Shown here in pieces: positions 34,131 to 40,697 of a DNA stretch of 40,697 bases (positions are counted from its first letter, which is position 1; every line of letters begins with the position of its first letter). Under the pieces are notes generated by a model, which was given only the letters and a program-made list of their open reading frames with translations, was not told the origin of the DNA and ran no database searches. The position numbers were made by a program, and so were the translations under genes. This DNA comes from Parahoeflea olei (GTDB lineage Bacteria > Pseudomonadota > Alphaproteobacteria > Rhizobiales > Rhizobiaceae), in assembly GCF_001703635.1 (NCBI RefSeq), contig NZ_LQZT01000049.1:55405-96101 (forward strand). The letters run 5' to 3'.

Positions 34131-35651
34131 ATGATCGTGCGGTCGATGGCTTTGGCGCTGGCCGCCGGGGTTTGGGCGCGGCCGGCGCCGTTTGGCGTGC
34201 GGTGGGCGCCGACCTCGGCCTGCCGGGCCGTGGCGGCGCCGGCGCTGGTGCGCGGGGCGCGGGTGCTGACGGATGCATCTGAGTTCGAAGAGGCTGCCGG
34301 GGCGGCGCTGGCCGGGGCGGTGCTGAAAGGAGCGGGGCCGGGCGACGTCGAGGGCGAAGCTGCGGGTGACGCCGGCGGTCTGGTTGCCGCCCATGTCGGG
34401 GCGCTCGATGACCGGTGGCTCGCCGCGCATGCGCGGGACTGGCGGCTTCTGGCGCGGCCGGAACAATTGCCGCCCGAGGGCGATTGGCGCACCTGGTTGT
34501 TGATGGGCGGACGTGGATCCGGAAAGACCCGCGCGGGCGCCGAATGGGTGCAGGCGCTTGCTTCCGGCGACATGCCGGGGCTCGGCCGCGACGGCCGCAT
34601 CGCGCTGGTGGCGGAGACGTTCGGCGACGCGCGCGAGGTGATGATCGACGGGGTGTCGGGCATTCTAGGGGTGGCGCGGGAAGACCGGCCGAGCTTCGAG
34701 GCGACGCGGCGGCGGCTGGTCTGGCCCTCGGGTGCGGTGGCGCAGATGTTTTCGTCCGAAGACCCCGAAAGCCTGCGCGGGCCGCAATTCGACCTCGCCT
34801 GGTGCGACGAGCTCGGCAAATGGCGTCATGCGCGCGAGACCTGGGACATGCTGCAGTTCGCGCTGCGGCTCGGCACCGCGCCCAGGCAACTGGTGACAAC
34901 GACGCCGCGGGCGACGCCGCTGATGCTGGCGCTGGTCAAGGACGCGGGCACGCGGGTGACGCGGATTCGCACCGAGGACAATGCGGCGCATCTGGCGGCG
35001 GGGTTTTTGGACCAGGTCCGCGCCCGCTATGGCGGCACCCGGCTCGGGCGCCAGGAACTCGACGGCGAACTGATCGCCGACCGCGAGGACGGGCTGTGGC
35101 GGCGCGAGCAGATCGAGGCTATTCAGGTGCGCGCGCACGGGCCGCTTGGGCGCATCGTCGTCGCCGTCGACCCGCCCGCTTCCGGGGAGGCCAAATATTC
35201 CTGCTGCGGCATCGTTGCCGCCGGGCTCGATGCGGAGGGACGCGCGGTGGTGCTGGCTGACGGCTCGGTCGAGGGCGCGAGCCCGAGCGGCTGGGCCGGG
35301 GCCGTGGCGCGGCTCTACCGGCGCTTCGATGCCGACTGCGTGGTGGCCGAGATCAACCAGGGCGGCGACATGGTGGCGAGCGTGCTGAGGACCGTCGAGC
35401 CGTCGCTGCCGGTCCGCACCGTGCGCGCCGCGCGCGGCAAGTGGCTGCGCGCCGAACCGGTGGCAGCACTCTATGAACAGGGCCGGGTGGTGCATGCCGG
35501 CCATTTCGCGGCGCTCGAAGACCAGATGTGCGATTTCGGACCGGACGGGTTGTCCTCCGGCCGCTCGCCCGACCGGCTCGACGCGCTGGTCTGGGCGCTC
35601 ACGGAACTGATGCAGGGCCCGCGCGGCGAGCCGCAGGTGCGGCATTTGTGA
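34131..35651 (+). CDS. GTA large terminase (DNA-packaging ATPase/nuclease)
   Basis: A 506-residue large terminase. EQLPPEGDWRTWLLMGGRGSGKTRAGAEWV contains Walker A (residues 126-133); Walker B is LAWCDE (222-227); the RNase H-like nuclease domain begins with VVAVDPPASGEAK (D347), and a later acidic site is likely in SPDRLDALVWAL. It packages DNA into GTA or phage heads. Compared with RcGTA-type proteins, which usually begin shortly before the ARPEQLPP motif, this one has about 90 extra Ala/Val-rich residues at the N-terminus. ATG at 34131 follows GGAAAGGA; a later start is possible. Its last codons are part of a 19-bp direct repeat. Confidence 0.92.
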   Translation: MIVRSMALALAAGVWARPAPFGVRWAPTSACRAVAAPALVRGARVLTDASEFEEAAGAALAGAVLKGAGPGDVEGEAAGDAGGLVAAHVGALDDRWLAAHARDWRLLARPEQLPPEGDWRTWLLMGGRGSGKTRAGAEWVQALASGDMPGLGRDGRIALVAETFGDAREVMIDGVSGILGVAREDRPSFEATRRRLVWPSGAVAQMFSSEDPESLRGPQFDLAWCDELGKWRHARETWDMLQFALRLGTAPRQLVTTTPRATPLMLALVKDAGTRVTRIRTEDNAAHLAAGFLDQVRARYGGTRLGRQELDGELIADREDGLWRREQIEAIQVRAHGPLGRIVVAVDPPASGEAKYSCCGIVAAGLDAEGRAVVLADGSVEGASPSGWAGAVARLYRRFDADCVVAEINQGGDMVASVLRTVEPSLPVRTVRAARGKWLRAEPVAALYEQGRVVHAGHFAALEDQMCDFGPDGLSSGRSPDRLDALVWALTELMQGPRGEPQVRHL

Positions 35652-35654
35652 GGG
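35636..35654. repeat. 19-bp direct repeat, left copy (terminase 3' end)
   Basis: GGTGCGGCATTTGTGAGGG covers the last terminase codons (VRHL stop). An identical copy is at 36332-36350, 696 bp away, just after the methyltransferase gene. Confidence 0.9.
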
Positions 35655-35704
35655 GGCGCGGAATCGGACAGGGTTGCGGAGGCAAGAGCGGCGAAAGGAC
35701 AGGC

Positions 35705-36328
35705 ATGGACACGGACAGCGGCGCGCGGGCCGAGCGGGTGCTCGAAGGCTATGCGGCGGCGGGCGCGGACTGGATCGCGCGCTCCGACGGGCTCGACCCG
35801 GAGCGGATCTATGCGCCGGTCCTCGATTTCCTGCCGGGGATGCCTGCAACGGTGCTCGATCTCGGGGCCGCGACCGGGCGCGATGCGGCCTGGCTCGCGG
35901 GGCGCGGGCATCAGGTGACCGCGGTCGAGCCGGTGGCGGAGCTGAGGCGCGCCGGGCAGCGGCTGCATCCCGACTGCGCGATCGACTGGGTCGACGACCG
36001 GCTGCCGGCCCTCGAGCGGTTGGGGACCCGAGGATTTGGCCTGGTGCTTGCCAATGGCGTGCTGCATCACCTCGACGCAGATGCGCAAGGCCGTGCGTTG
36101 ATGCGCATGGCGGAGCTGACCGCGCCCGGCGGGCTGGCGATCGCCGCCCTGCGGCACGGGCCTGCGCCGGCGGACCGCCCGGGCTGGCCGGTCGATGTCG
36201 AGGCTCTGCTCGCCGTGGCACAGGCGGGTGGCCTGGCACTCGCGCGGCGGGTGGATAAGGGCTCGATCCAGCCGCAGAACTGGGCGGTGGGCGTGACCTG
36301 GACCTGGCTCGCGCTGGCGCGGGCGTGA
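35705..36328 (+). CDS. Class I SAM-dependent methyltransferase inside the GTA cluster
   Basis: A 207-residue methyltransferase: SAM motif I TVLDLGAATGRDAAWLAGRGH (about 49-69), acidic residue E75 in VTAVEP, and NGVLHHLD (117-124). Substrate unknown; resembles small-molecule or generic Methyltransf_11/25 enzymes, without DNA-methylase motifs such as NPPY. ATG follows AAAGGA. It is not part of the basic RcGTA head order and lies between two copies of the terminase 3' end, so it was probably inserted as cargo. Confidence 0.85.
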   Translation: MDTDSGARAERVLEGYAAAGADWIARSDGLDPERIYAPVLDFLPGMPATVLDLGAATGRDAAWLAGRGHQVTAVEPVAELRRAGQRLHPDCAIDWVDDRLPALERLGTRGFGLVLANGVLHHLDADAQGRALMRMAELTAPGGLAIAALRHGPAPADRPGWPVDVEALLAVAQAGGLALARRVDKGSIQPQNWAVGVTWTWLALARA

Positions 36329-36331
36329 CCG

Positions 36332-36350
36332 GGTGCGGCATTTGTGAGGG
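36332..36350. repeat. 19-bp direct repeat, right copy
   Basis: Identical to 35636-35654 and out of any gene here. It marks the right edge of the segment carrying the methyltransferase gene. Confidence 0.9.
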
Positions 36351-36426
36351 AGATGCGCTTCGCCTGTTGCCATTCGGCGGCGAAGGGTGAATCAGGATCA
36401 CGCACTCAAGACTGAAAGGACCCCGC

Positions 36427-36720
36427 ATGATTCGCCATATCGTGTTTTTCAGCGTCAAGGATGGGGAGGATCGCAACCGCGTGGAGGAGGGGCTGAAGAT
36501 GCTCGCCGCCACGCCGCATGCGCGGTTCTTCGAGATCGGGCGCAATCTCAATCATGACGCCATCTCGGCGCCGGTCGATTTCGTGGTCTATGGCGAGTTC
36601 GAGGACGAGGCGGCGCTCGCCGCCTACAAGGCCGATCCGCTGTACCAGCGCTCGATCGACGCGGTGCGGCCGATCCGCGAACTCCGGATCGCCGCGGATT
36701 TCGTGAGCGCCGCCAAGTAG
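36427..36720 (+). CDS. Dabb-family (stress-responsive A/B barrel) protein
   Basis: A 97-residue Dabb-domain protein: MIRHIVFFSVKD at the N-terminus, PVDFVVYGEFEDEAALAAYKADPLYQRSID in the second half. These form dimeric ferredoxin-like barrels; function here unknown. ATG follows GAAAGGACC. It lies between the methyltransferase and a strong terminator, so it is not obviously part of the head module. Confidence 0.9.
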   Translation: MIRHIVFFSVKDGEDRNRVEEGLKMLAATPHARFFEIGRNLNHDAISAPVDFVVYGEFEDEAALAAYKADPLYQRSIDAVRPIRELRIAADFVSAAK

Positions 36721-36766
36721 CGGCAGCCGCGCCGGCGTGACCGGCAGACATTTGGACATGTGTACA

Positions 36767-36795
36767 CCCCGCCGGGTCGCCTCGGCGGGGTTTTT
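36767..36795 (+). terminator. Strong intrinsic terminator inside the GTA cluster
   Basis: Perfect stem CCCCGCCG / CGGCGGGG, loop GGTCGCCT, followed by five Ts. It sits 47 bp after the Dabb gene and only 29 bp before the portal start, so it would stop transcription from terminase into portal. Confidence 0.9.
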
Positions 36796-36823
36796 GATTC
36801 CGGAGCTTGGAAAGGGCCAAAGC

Positions 36824-38002
36824 ATGGCAATGAGATTTCGGCTTCCCTTCGCCCGCGCGCGCAGCCCCGAACCGCCCGCCGCGAAAGCCTGGCTGCCCGG
36901 CGCGATCGCGGCGCTGTCGGGCGAGGGCGATGCGCGCTGGAGCGGGCGCGGCTACCAGGCGCTGGCGCGCGAGGGCTTCATGCGCAATCCGGTGGCGCAC
37001 CGCGCGACCCGGATGATCGCCGAAGCCGCCGCCTCGGTGCCTTGGCTGGTGTTCGACGGCGGGCGCGAACAGGAGCGCCACCCGGTGATCGACCTGCTCA
37101 ACCGGCCCGACCCGAACGGCGCCGGCGACGGCTTTTTCGAAACGCTCTACGGCCACCTGGTGCTGGCGGGGAACGCCTGGGTGAACCCGGTCGATGCCGG
37201 CGGGCGGCTTGCGGGGCTGCAGCTCCTGAGGCCCGACCGGATGCGGGTGATCGAAGGGCCGGATGGCTGGCCGGTCGCCTATGAGCACCAGGCGGGCGGA
37301 CGGCGCCAGCGCTTCGCGGTGACGCCCGAGGAGGGGCCGGGGCTTTTGCATTTGAAGCTGTTCCATCCGCTCGACGATCACCTGGGCTTCGCGCCGCTGG
37401 AAGCCGCGCTGATGGCGCTCGATCTGCACAATGCGGCGATGGGCTGGAACAAGGCGCTACTCGACAATTCCGCCCGGCCGTCGGGCGCGCTGGTCTACCA
37501 GCCCAAGGACGGCGGCAACCTGACGCCGGAGCAGTATCAGCGGCTGAAGGCCGAACTCGAGGACGGCTACCAGGGCGCGCGCCGCGCCGGGCGGCCGCTG
37601 CTGCTCGAGGGCGGGCTCGACTGGAAGGCGATGGGGCTCACGCCGCGTGACATGGATTTCATCGAGGCCCGCAACGGGGCGGCGCGCGACATTGCGCTCG
37701 CGCTCGGCGTGCCGCCGATGCTGCTCGGCATCCCTGGCGACCTGACCTATGCCAATTACCAGGAGGCCAACCGCGCCTTCTGCCGCCTGACCGTCTTGCC
37801 GCTGGTGGCGCGCACGGCGCAGGCGCTGACCGCCTGGCTGCGGCCGGTCTACGGCGCGGGGCTGAAGATCGACTTCGACGCCGACCGGTTGCCGGGGCTC
37901 GCCGCCGAGCGCGATGCGTTGTGGGCGCGGGTCGGGGCTGCGGATTTCCTGAGCGACGAAGAAAAACGGGAAGCTGTGGGATATCAAGGTGTTACGGAGT
38001 GA
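36824..38002 (+). CDS. GTA/HK97-family portal protein
   Basis: A 392-residue portal protein forming the DNA-entry ring of the head. Typical stretches are FMRNPVAHRATRMIAEAAASVPWLVFDG, HPVIDLLNRPDPNGAGDGFFETLYGHLVLAGNAWV, LLRPDRMRVIEG, FHPLDDHLGFAPLEAALMALDLHNAA and LGVPPMLLGIPGDLTYANYQEANRAFCR. Length is normal. The ATG at 36824 follows AAAGGG; a second ATG is two codons on. It corresponds to RcGTA gene 3. Confidence 0.94.
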   Translation: MAMRFRLPFARARSPEPPAAKAWLPGAIAALSGEGDARWSGRGYQALAREGFMRNPVAHRATRMIAEAAASVPWLVFDGGREQERHPVIDLLNRPDPNGAGDGFFETLYGHLVLAGNAWVNPVDAGGRLAGLQLLRPDRMRVIEGPDGWPVAYEHQAGGRRQRFAVTPEEGPGLLHLKLFHPLDDHLGFAPLEAALMALDLHNAAMGWNKALLDNSARPSGALVYQPKDGGNLTPEQYQRLKAELEDGYQGARRAGRPLLLEGGLDWKAMGLTPRDMDFIEARNGAARDIALALGVPPMLLGIPGDLTYANYQEANRAFCRLTVLPLVARTAQALTAWLRPVYGAGLKIDFDADRLPGLAAERDALWARVGAADFLSDEEKREAVGYQGVTE

Positions 38003-38075
38003 ATCGGACTCATATTCCGAGCCAGTTGAATCAGATTGGCAAGCCGGGCGGCGAATGCGTCAAGGAGGTGGGACG

Positions 38076-38396
38076 ATGCAGGGCATGGAACCGGAGCCGG
38101 CGTGGCTCGCCGTGCGGATCGCGGGCGCGGTGGCGGGCGCGCTGGTCTCGCTCGTCTACATGATGCCGAAAAGCGCGCGCGAGGCGGTGGCCCGGGCGAT
38201 CGCCGGGGTGATCTCGGGCCTCGTGTTCGGCGCGCCGGCGGGGGCGGCGCTCGCCGGCTGGATGGGCGTGAGCGAGGCGATGTCGCCCGACGAAATCCTG
38301 CTCTCGGGCTCGGCGGCGGCGAGCCTCTCCGCCTGGTGGGCGCTCGGCGCGCTGGCCCGGATCGCCGCGCGGGCGGGGCGGGGGCGGGATGGTTAG
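38076..38396 (+). CDS. Small GTA-cluster membrane protein (g3.5 position, DUF6107-like)
   Basis: A 106-residue protein with at least three hydrophobic segments: WLAVRIAGAVAGALVSLVYMM, AIAGVISGLVFGAPAGAALAGWMG and ILLSGSAAASLSAWWALGALARI. It sits between portal and protease, as gene 3.5 does in the Rhodobacter GTA. Function unknown. ATG at 38076 follows a perfect AAGGAGGTG. Confidence 0.8.
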   Translation: MQGMEPEPAWLAVRIAGAVAGALVSLVYMMPKSAREAVARAIAGVISGLVFGAPAGAALAGWMGVSEAMSPDEILLSGSAAASLSAWWALGALARIAARAGRGRDG

Positions 38397-38441
38397 AATT
38401 TCCCCGCGCTTTGACACGGCAGGACGAGCGCGGAACCTCTG

Positions 38442-38610
38442 CCTCCCCCTTGAGGGGAGGCGGGCGATTGACTCGGCGAAGCCGAGACAGAGCCGGTGGG
38501 GGTAGCGATCTAACCATCTGCATCAGTGCGTGGGGCGCTTACCCCCACCCCAACCTGGCTCGCGTCACGCGCCGCTCCCCGTCCTACGGACCCCCTCAAG
38601 GGGGAGGGGC
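38442..38610. repeat. Mosaic palindromic repeat between g3.5 and protease
   Basis: Outer arms CCCCCTTGAGGGGAGG (ending 38460) and the near-complementary CCCCCTCAAGGGGGAGG (about 38590-38608). Inner arms GGTGGGGGTAGCG and CGCTTACCCCCACC (around 38495 and 38537), and a small hairpin CTCGGC-GAA-GCCGAG (38472-38486). The transcript would fold into a large cruciform-like structure. It resembles dispersed palindromic elements of alphaproteobacterial genomes and holds no gene. Confidence 0.75.
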
Positions 38611-38664
38611 TTCGGGCCGCCGGCCTCCCATCAACTTCGAAGTCACTTTAGGAAAGGACACCCC

Positions 38665-40635
38665 ATGACCGCCAAGGCATTGCCGGGACGGCAGCACAAG
38701 CGCGTCGATCTGGCGCTTGAGGATGTGAGCGGCGACGGCCGTTTCTCGGGCTATGCGAGCCTGTTCGGCGCGGTCGATCTCGGCCGCGACGTGATCGAGC
38801 CAGGCGCGTTCGCGGCCTCGCTCAGGCGCCGCGGGGCGGGTGAGGTGCGCATGCTCTACCAGCACGACCCCGAGCAGCCGATCGGCCGCTGGCTGACGAT
38901 CCGCGAGGACGCGCGCGGCCTGCATGTCGAGGGCAAGCTCGCGCTCGGCGTGGCCCGCGCCCGGGAGGTGCATGAGCTGATGAAATCCGGTGCGCTCGAC
39001 GGACTGTCGATCGGTTTCCAGACCGTGCGCGCCCGCACCGAGGCGAAAAGCGGCGTGCGCCGGATCCTGAGCGCCGATCTGTGGGAAATCTCGGTGGTGA
39101 CCTTTCCGATGCAGCCGGGCGCGCGTGTGACCGCGGTCAAGGCCGCACCGGACACGCCGCGCGCGCCGACGGTGCGCGACCTCGAACGCCGGCTCACGCG
39201 GGATGCGGGGCTGACCAGACGCCAGGCGCGCGGGCTGATTGCCCGCGGCCACGGCGCACTTTCGGCCGGGCGGGATGCCGCGCCGGAGGATCTCGAACGC
39301 CTGGAGACGAGCCTGCGCGCGCTGACCGGCCGGCTGCTCGCCTCCACCTCCGAAATCACGTCACGGAAAGGACGACCCATGAACCAGCATTCCAACCCGC
39401 ACGCCGGCACACGCAGCGGCCGCGCGCCCGAGACCAAGGGTATCGACGCCGATGTCTCCGCAGCCTTCGAGGACTTCATGACCGCCTTCGAGCGCTACCG
39501 GGAAAGCAACGACACGCGGCTCGCGGAGATCGAGCGGCGCGGCGCCGCCGACATCCTCACCGAGGAGAAGGTGGCGCGCATCGATACGGCGCTCGACGAG
39601 CAGAAACGCGCGCTCGACGCGCTGATGGTCAAGCGCGCGCGGCCCGATCTCGGCCGCGGCGGTGCGCCGGGCCCGGTGCGCCAGGCCTTCGATGCCTATG
39701 TGCGCCGCGGCGACGAGGCCGGCCTGCGCCAGGGTGAACTCAAGGCGATGGCGGCGGGCTCCGACCCCAATGGCGGCTATCTGGTGCCCGACGAACTCGA
39801 CACCGAGATCGGCCGCAGGCTGTCCGAACTCTCGCCGATCCGCTCGATCGCGACGGTGCGGCAGGTCTCGGGCGCGGTGCTGAAGAAGCCATTCGCGCTC
39901 AATGGCATGGCGACCGGCTGGGTCGGCGAGACCGACGCCCGGCCGCAGACGGCGACGCCGCAGCTGACCGAGCTGCAGTTTCCGACCATGGAGCTCTACG
40001 CCATGCCGGCGGCCACCGCCTCGCTGATCGAGGATGCGGCGCTCGACATCGAGGGCTGGATCGCAGCCGAGGTGGAAGCGGCCTTCGCCGAACAGGAAGG
40101 CGCGGCCTTCGTGAACGGCGACGGCGCCAACAAGCCGCGCGGCTTCCTCGACTACACCGCGGTAACGGACGCGACCTGGAGCTGGGGCAATCTCGGCTTT
40201 GTCGCCACCGGTGCGGCGGGCGGCTTCGGCACCGATCCCTCCGACCGGCTGGTGGAACTGATCTATGCGCTCAAGGCCGGGTACCGGCAGAACGGGCGCT
40301 TCGTGATGAACCGCAAGACCCAGAGCCAGATCCGCAAGTTCAAGGATGCCGACGGCAACTATCTGTGGATGCCGCCGGCGGGTGCGGGCCAGCAGGCCTC
40401 GCTGATGGGCTTTCCTGTGGTCGAGGCCGAGGACATGCCGGATATCGCGGCGGGGTCGCTGTCGCTCGCCTTCGGCGATTTCCGCCGCGGCTATCTGGTG
40501 GTCGACCGCACGGGGGTGCGCATCCTGCGCGATCCCTATTCGGCCAAACCCTATGTGCTGTTCTACACCACCAAGCGCGTGGGCGGCGGGGTGCAGAATT
40601 TCGAGGCGATCAAGCTTCTGAAATTCGCGGCCTGA
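38665..40635 (+). CDS. GTA prohead protease fused in frame to major capsid protein
   Basis: One uninterrupted 656-codon frame. Residues 1 to about 160 are an HK97-type prohead protease (U35/S78): SGYASLFGAVDLGRDVIEPGAF, catalytic candidates H67 (LYQHDPEQPIGRW), S115 (GLSIGF) and E141 (LWEISVVTF). Residues 161-238 are a charged helical linker. From residue 239 it is an HK97-fold major capsid protein with a coiled-coil delta domain, likely processing near KAMAAGSDPNGGYLVP, and the capsid core (LTELQFPTMELYAMPAATASLIEDAALDIEGW, GDFRRGYLVVDRTGVRILRDPY). In RcGTA these are two genes. ATG at 38665 follows AGGAAAGGA. Confidence 0.9.
   Translation: MTAKALPGRQHKRVDLALEDVSGDGRFSGYASLFGAVDLGRDVIEPGAFAASLRRRGAGEVRMLYQHDPEQPIGRWLTIREDARGLHVEGKLALGVARAREVHELMKSGALDGLSIGFQTVRARTEAKSGVRRILSADLWEISVVTFPMQPGARVTAVKAAPDTPRAPTVRDLERRLTRDAGLTRRQARGLIARGHGALSAGRDAAPEDLERLETSLRALTGRLLASTSEITSRKGRPMNQHSNPHAGTRSGRAPETKGIDADVSAAFEDFMTAFERYRESNDTRLAEIERRGAADILTEEKVARIDTALDEQKRALDALMVKRARPDLGRGGAPGPVRQAFDAYVRRGDEAGLRQGELKAMAAGSDPNGGYLVPDELDTEIGRRLSELSPIRSIATVRQVSGAVLKKPFALNGMATGWVGETDARPQTATPQLTELQFPTMELYAMPAATASLIEDAALDIEGWIAAEVEAAFAEQEGAAFVNGDGANKPRGFLDYTAVTDATWSWGNLGFVATGAAGGFGTDPSDRLVELIYALKAGYRQNGRFVMNRKTQSQIRKFKDADGNYLWMPPAGAGQQASLMGFPVVEAEDMPDIAAGSLSLAFGDFRRGYLVVDRTGVRILRDPYSAKPYVLFYTTKRVGGGVQNFEAIKLLKFAA
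39379..40635 (+). CDS. Major capsid protein, internal start within the fused frame
   Basis: An ATG at 39379, preceded by GGAAAGGACGACCC (a good ribosome site like those of the other GTA genes), would give a 418-residue capsid protein on its own. Residues about 25-90 are the scaffolding delta domain; the mature shell protein would start near residue 122-128. The strong site suggests that the capsid is made separately in addition to any fusion product, giving many capsid copies per protease. Confidence 0.75.
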   Translation: MNQHSNPHAGTRSGRAPETKGIDADVSAAFEDFMTAFERYRESNDTRLAEIERRGAADILTEEKVARIDTALDEQKRALDALMVKRARPDLGRGGAPGPVRQAFDAYVRRGDEAGLRQGELKAMAAGSDPNGGYLVPDELDTEIGRRLSELSPIRSIATVRQVSGAVLKKPFALNGMATGWVGETDARPQTATPQLTELQFPTMELYAMPAATASLIEDAALDIEGWIAAEVEAAFAEQEGAAFVNGDGANKPRGFLDYTAVTDATWSWGNLGFVATGAAGGFGTDPSDRLVELIYALKAGYRQNGRFVMNRKTQSQIRKFKDADGNYLWMPPAGAGQQASLMGFPVVEAEDMPDIAAGSLSLAFGDFRRGYLVVDRTGVRILRDPYSAKPYVLFYTTKRVGGGVQNFEAIKLLKFAA

Positions 40636-40655
40636 CGGAGAGGCGGTCAGGAGGA

Positions 40656-40679
40656 CCCGGCGGGAGCGATTTCGCCGGG
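40656..40679 (+). other. Hairpin after the capsid gene
   Basis: Stem CCCGGCG / CGCCGGG with an 10-nt loop, 20 bp after the capsid stop, without a T run. It may be an mRNA-stabilising or attenuating hairpin. The cluster probably continues past the window end. Confidence 0.5.
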
Positions 40680-40697
40680 GCCGCTTACGATCTTCTA

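Noticed and set aside
32104..34899. Several long minus-strand frames with repeated RHPGLDPGS- and PDLIRGP-like peptides
   Set aside because: These are translations of the palindromic repeat array and of the antisense of the terminase gene; such peptides are well-known annotation artefacts in alphaproteobacteria, and no ribosome sites precede them.

Overview
The window is GC-rich DNA from an alphaproteobacterium, most likely of the order Hyphomicrobiales (Rhizobiales). The signs are a Ros/MucR regulator, DUF6456 beside a DnaA domain-IV protein, DUF1214/DUF1254 and DUF1491/DUF5330/DUF2336 proteins, FixK-type and EcfG-type promoter motifs, and a Rhodobacter-like gene transfer agent (GTA) head cluster. 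No tRNA, rRNA, CRISPR array or insertion-sequence transposase was seen. The family or genus cannot be fixed from the sequence alone.

Layout. (1) 130-5136, plus strand: aminotransferase, RraA/HMG-aldolase-like protein and a complete polar amino-acid ABC transporter, probably an uptake and catabolism operon for an acidic amino acid. A second aminotransferase (5548-6813) faces it. (2) 7240-13232: seven-gene Mrp/Pha Na+(K+)/H+ antiporter operon with overlapping genes. (3) 13495-17217: MucR regulator, orphan DnaA-domain-IV protein with DUF6456 partner, SufE and DUF5330 protein. (4) 17218-20405: CtrA-box-preceded membrane histidine kinase, peptidoglycan-binding membrane protein and DUF1491 protein. 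(5) 20508-24363, minus strand: response regulator, a membrane histidine kinase whose PAS domain keeps the FixL heme histidine and arginine, and a DUF2336 protein. (6) 24830-26474: a small protein gene and a type I sulfide:quinone oxidoreductase gene, each with a perfect FNR/FixK box placed as in class II activated promoters. (7) 26743-30987: DUF1254/DUF1214 pair, class A penicillin-binding protein, YcgN-family protein. (8) 31345-31506: tiny DUF1328 membrane protein with an EcfG-type stress promoter. (9) 31759-40697 (window end): GTA/HK97-type head genes.

The GTA region is the most unusual part. It is preceded by a promoter-plus-terminator unit that could make a roughly 90-nt RNA or act as an attenuator. 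Its putative small terminase gene is separated from the large terminase by about 1.45 kb of nested tandem repeats. A methyltransferase gene sits between two perfect 19-bp copies of the terminase 3' end. A strong intrinsic terminator lies between the terminase side and the portal gene. A palindromic mosaic repeat lies before the protease. The prohead protease and major capsid protein are encoded in one uninterrupted reading frame. Together these suggest either a decaying, domesticated GTA split into separately controlled parts, or a working GTA with unusual regulation.

Themes that may link genes: oxygen sensing (FixL-like PAS kinase, FixK boxes at sqr and the small gene), cell-cycle control (CtrA-like boxes before the kinase, DUF2336 and small-protein genes) and envelope functions (Mrp, PBP, peptidoglycan-binding protein). 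These links are inferences from motifs and gene order.
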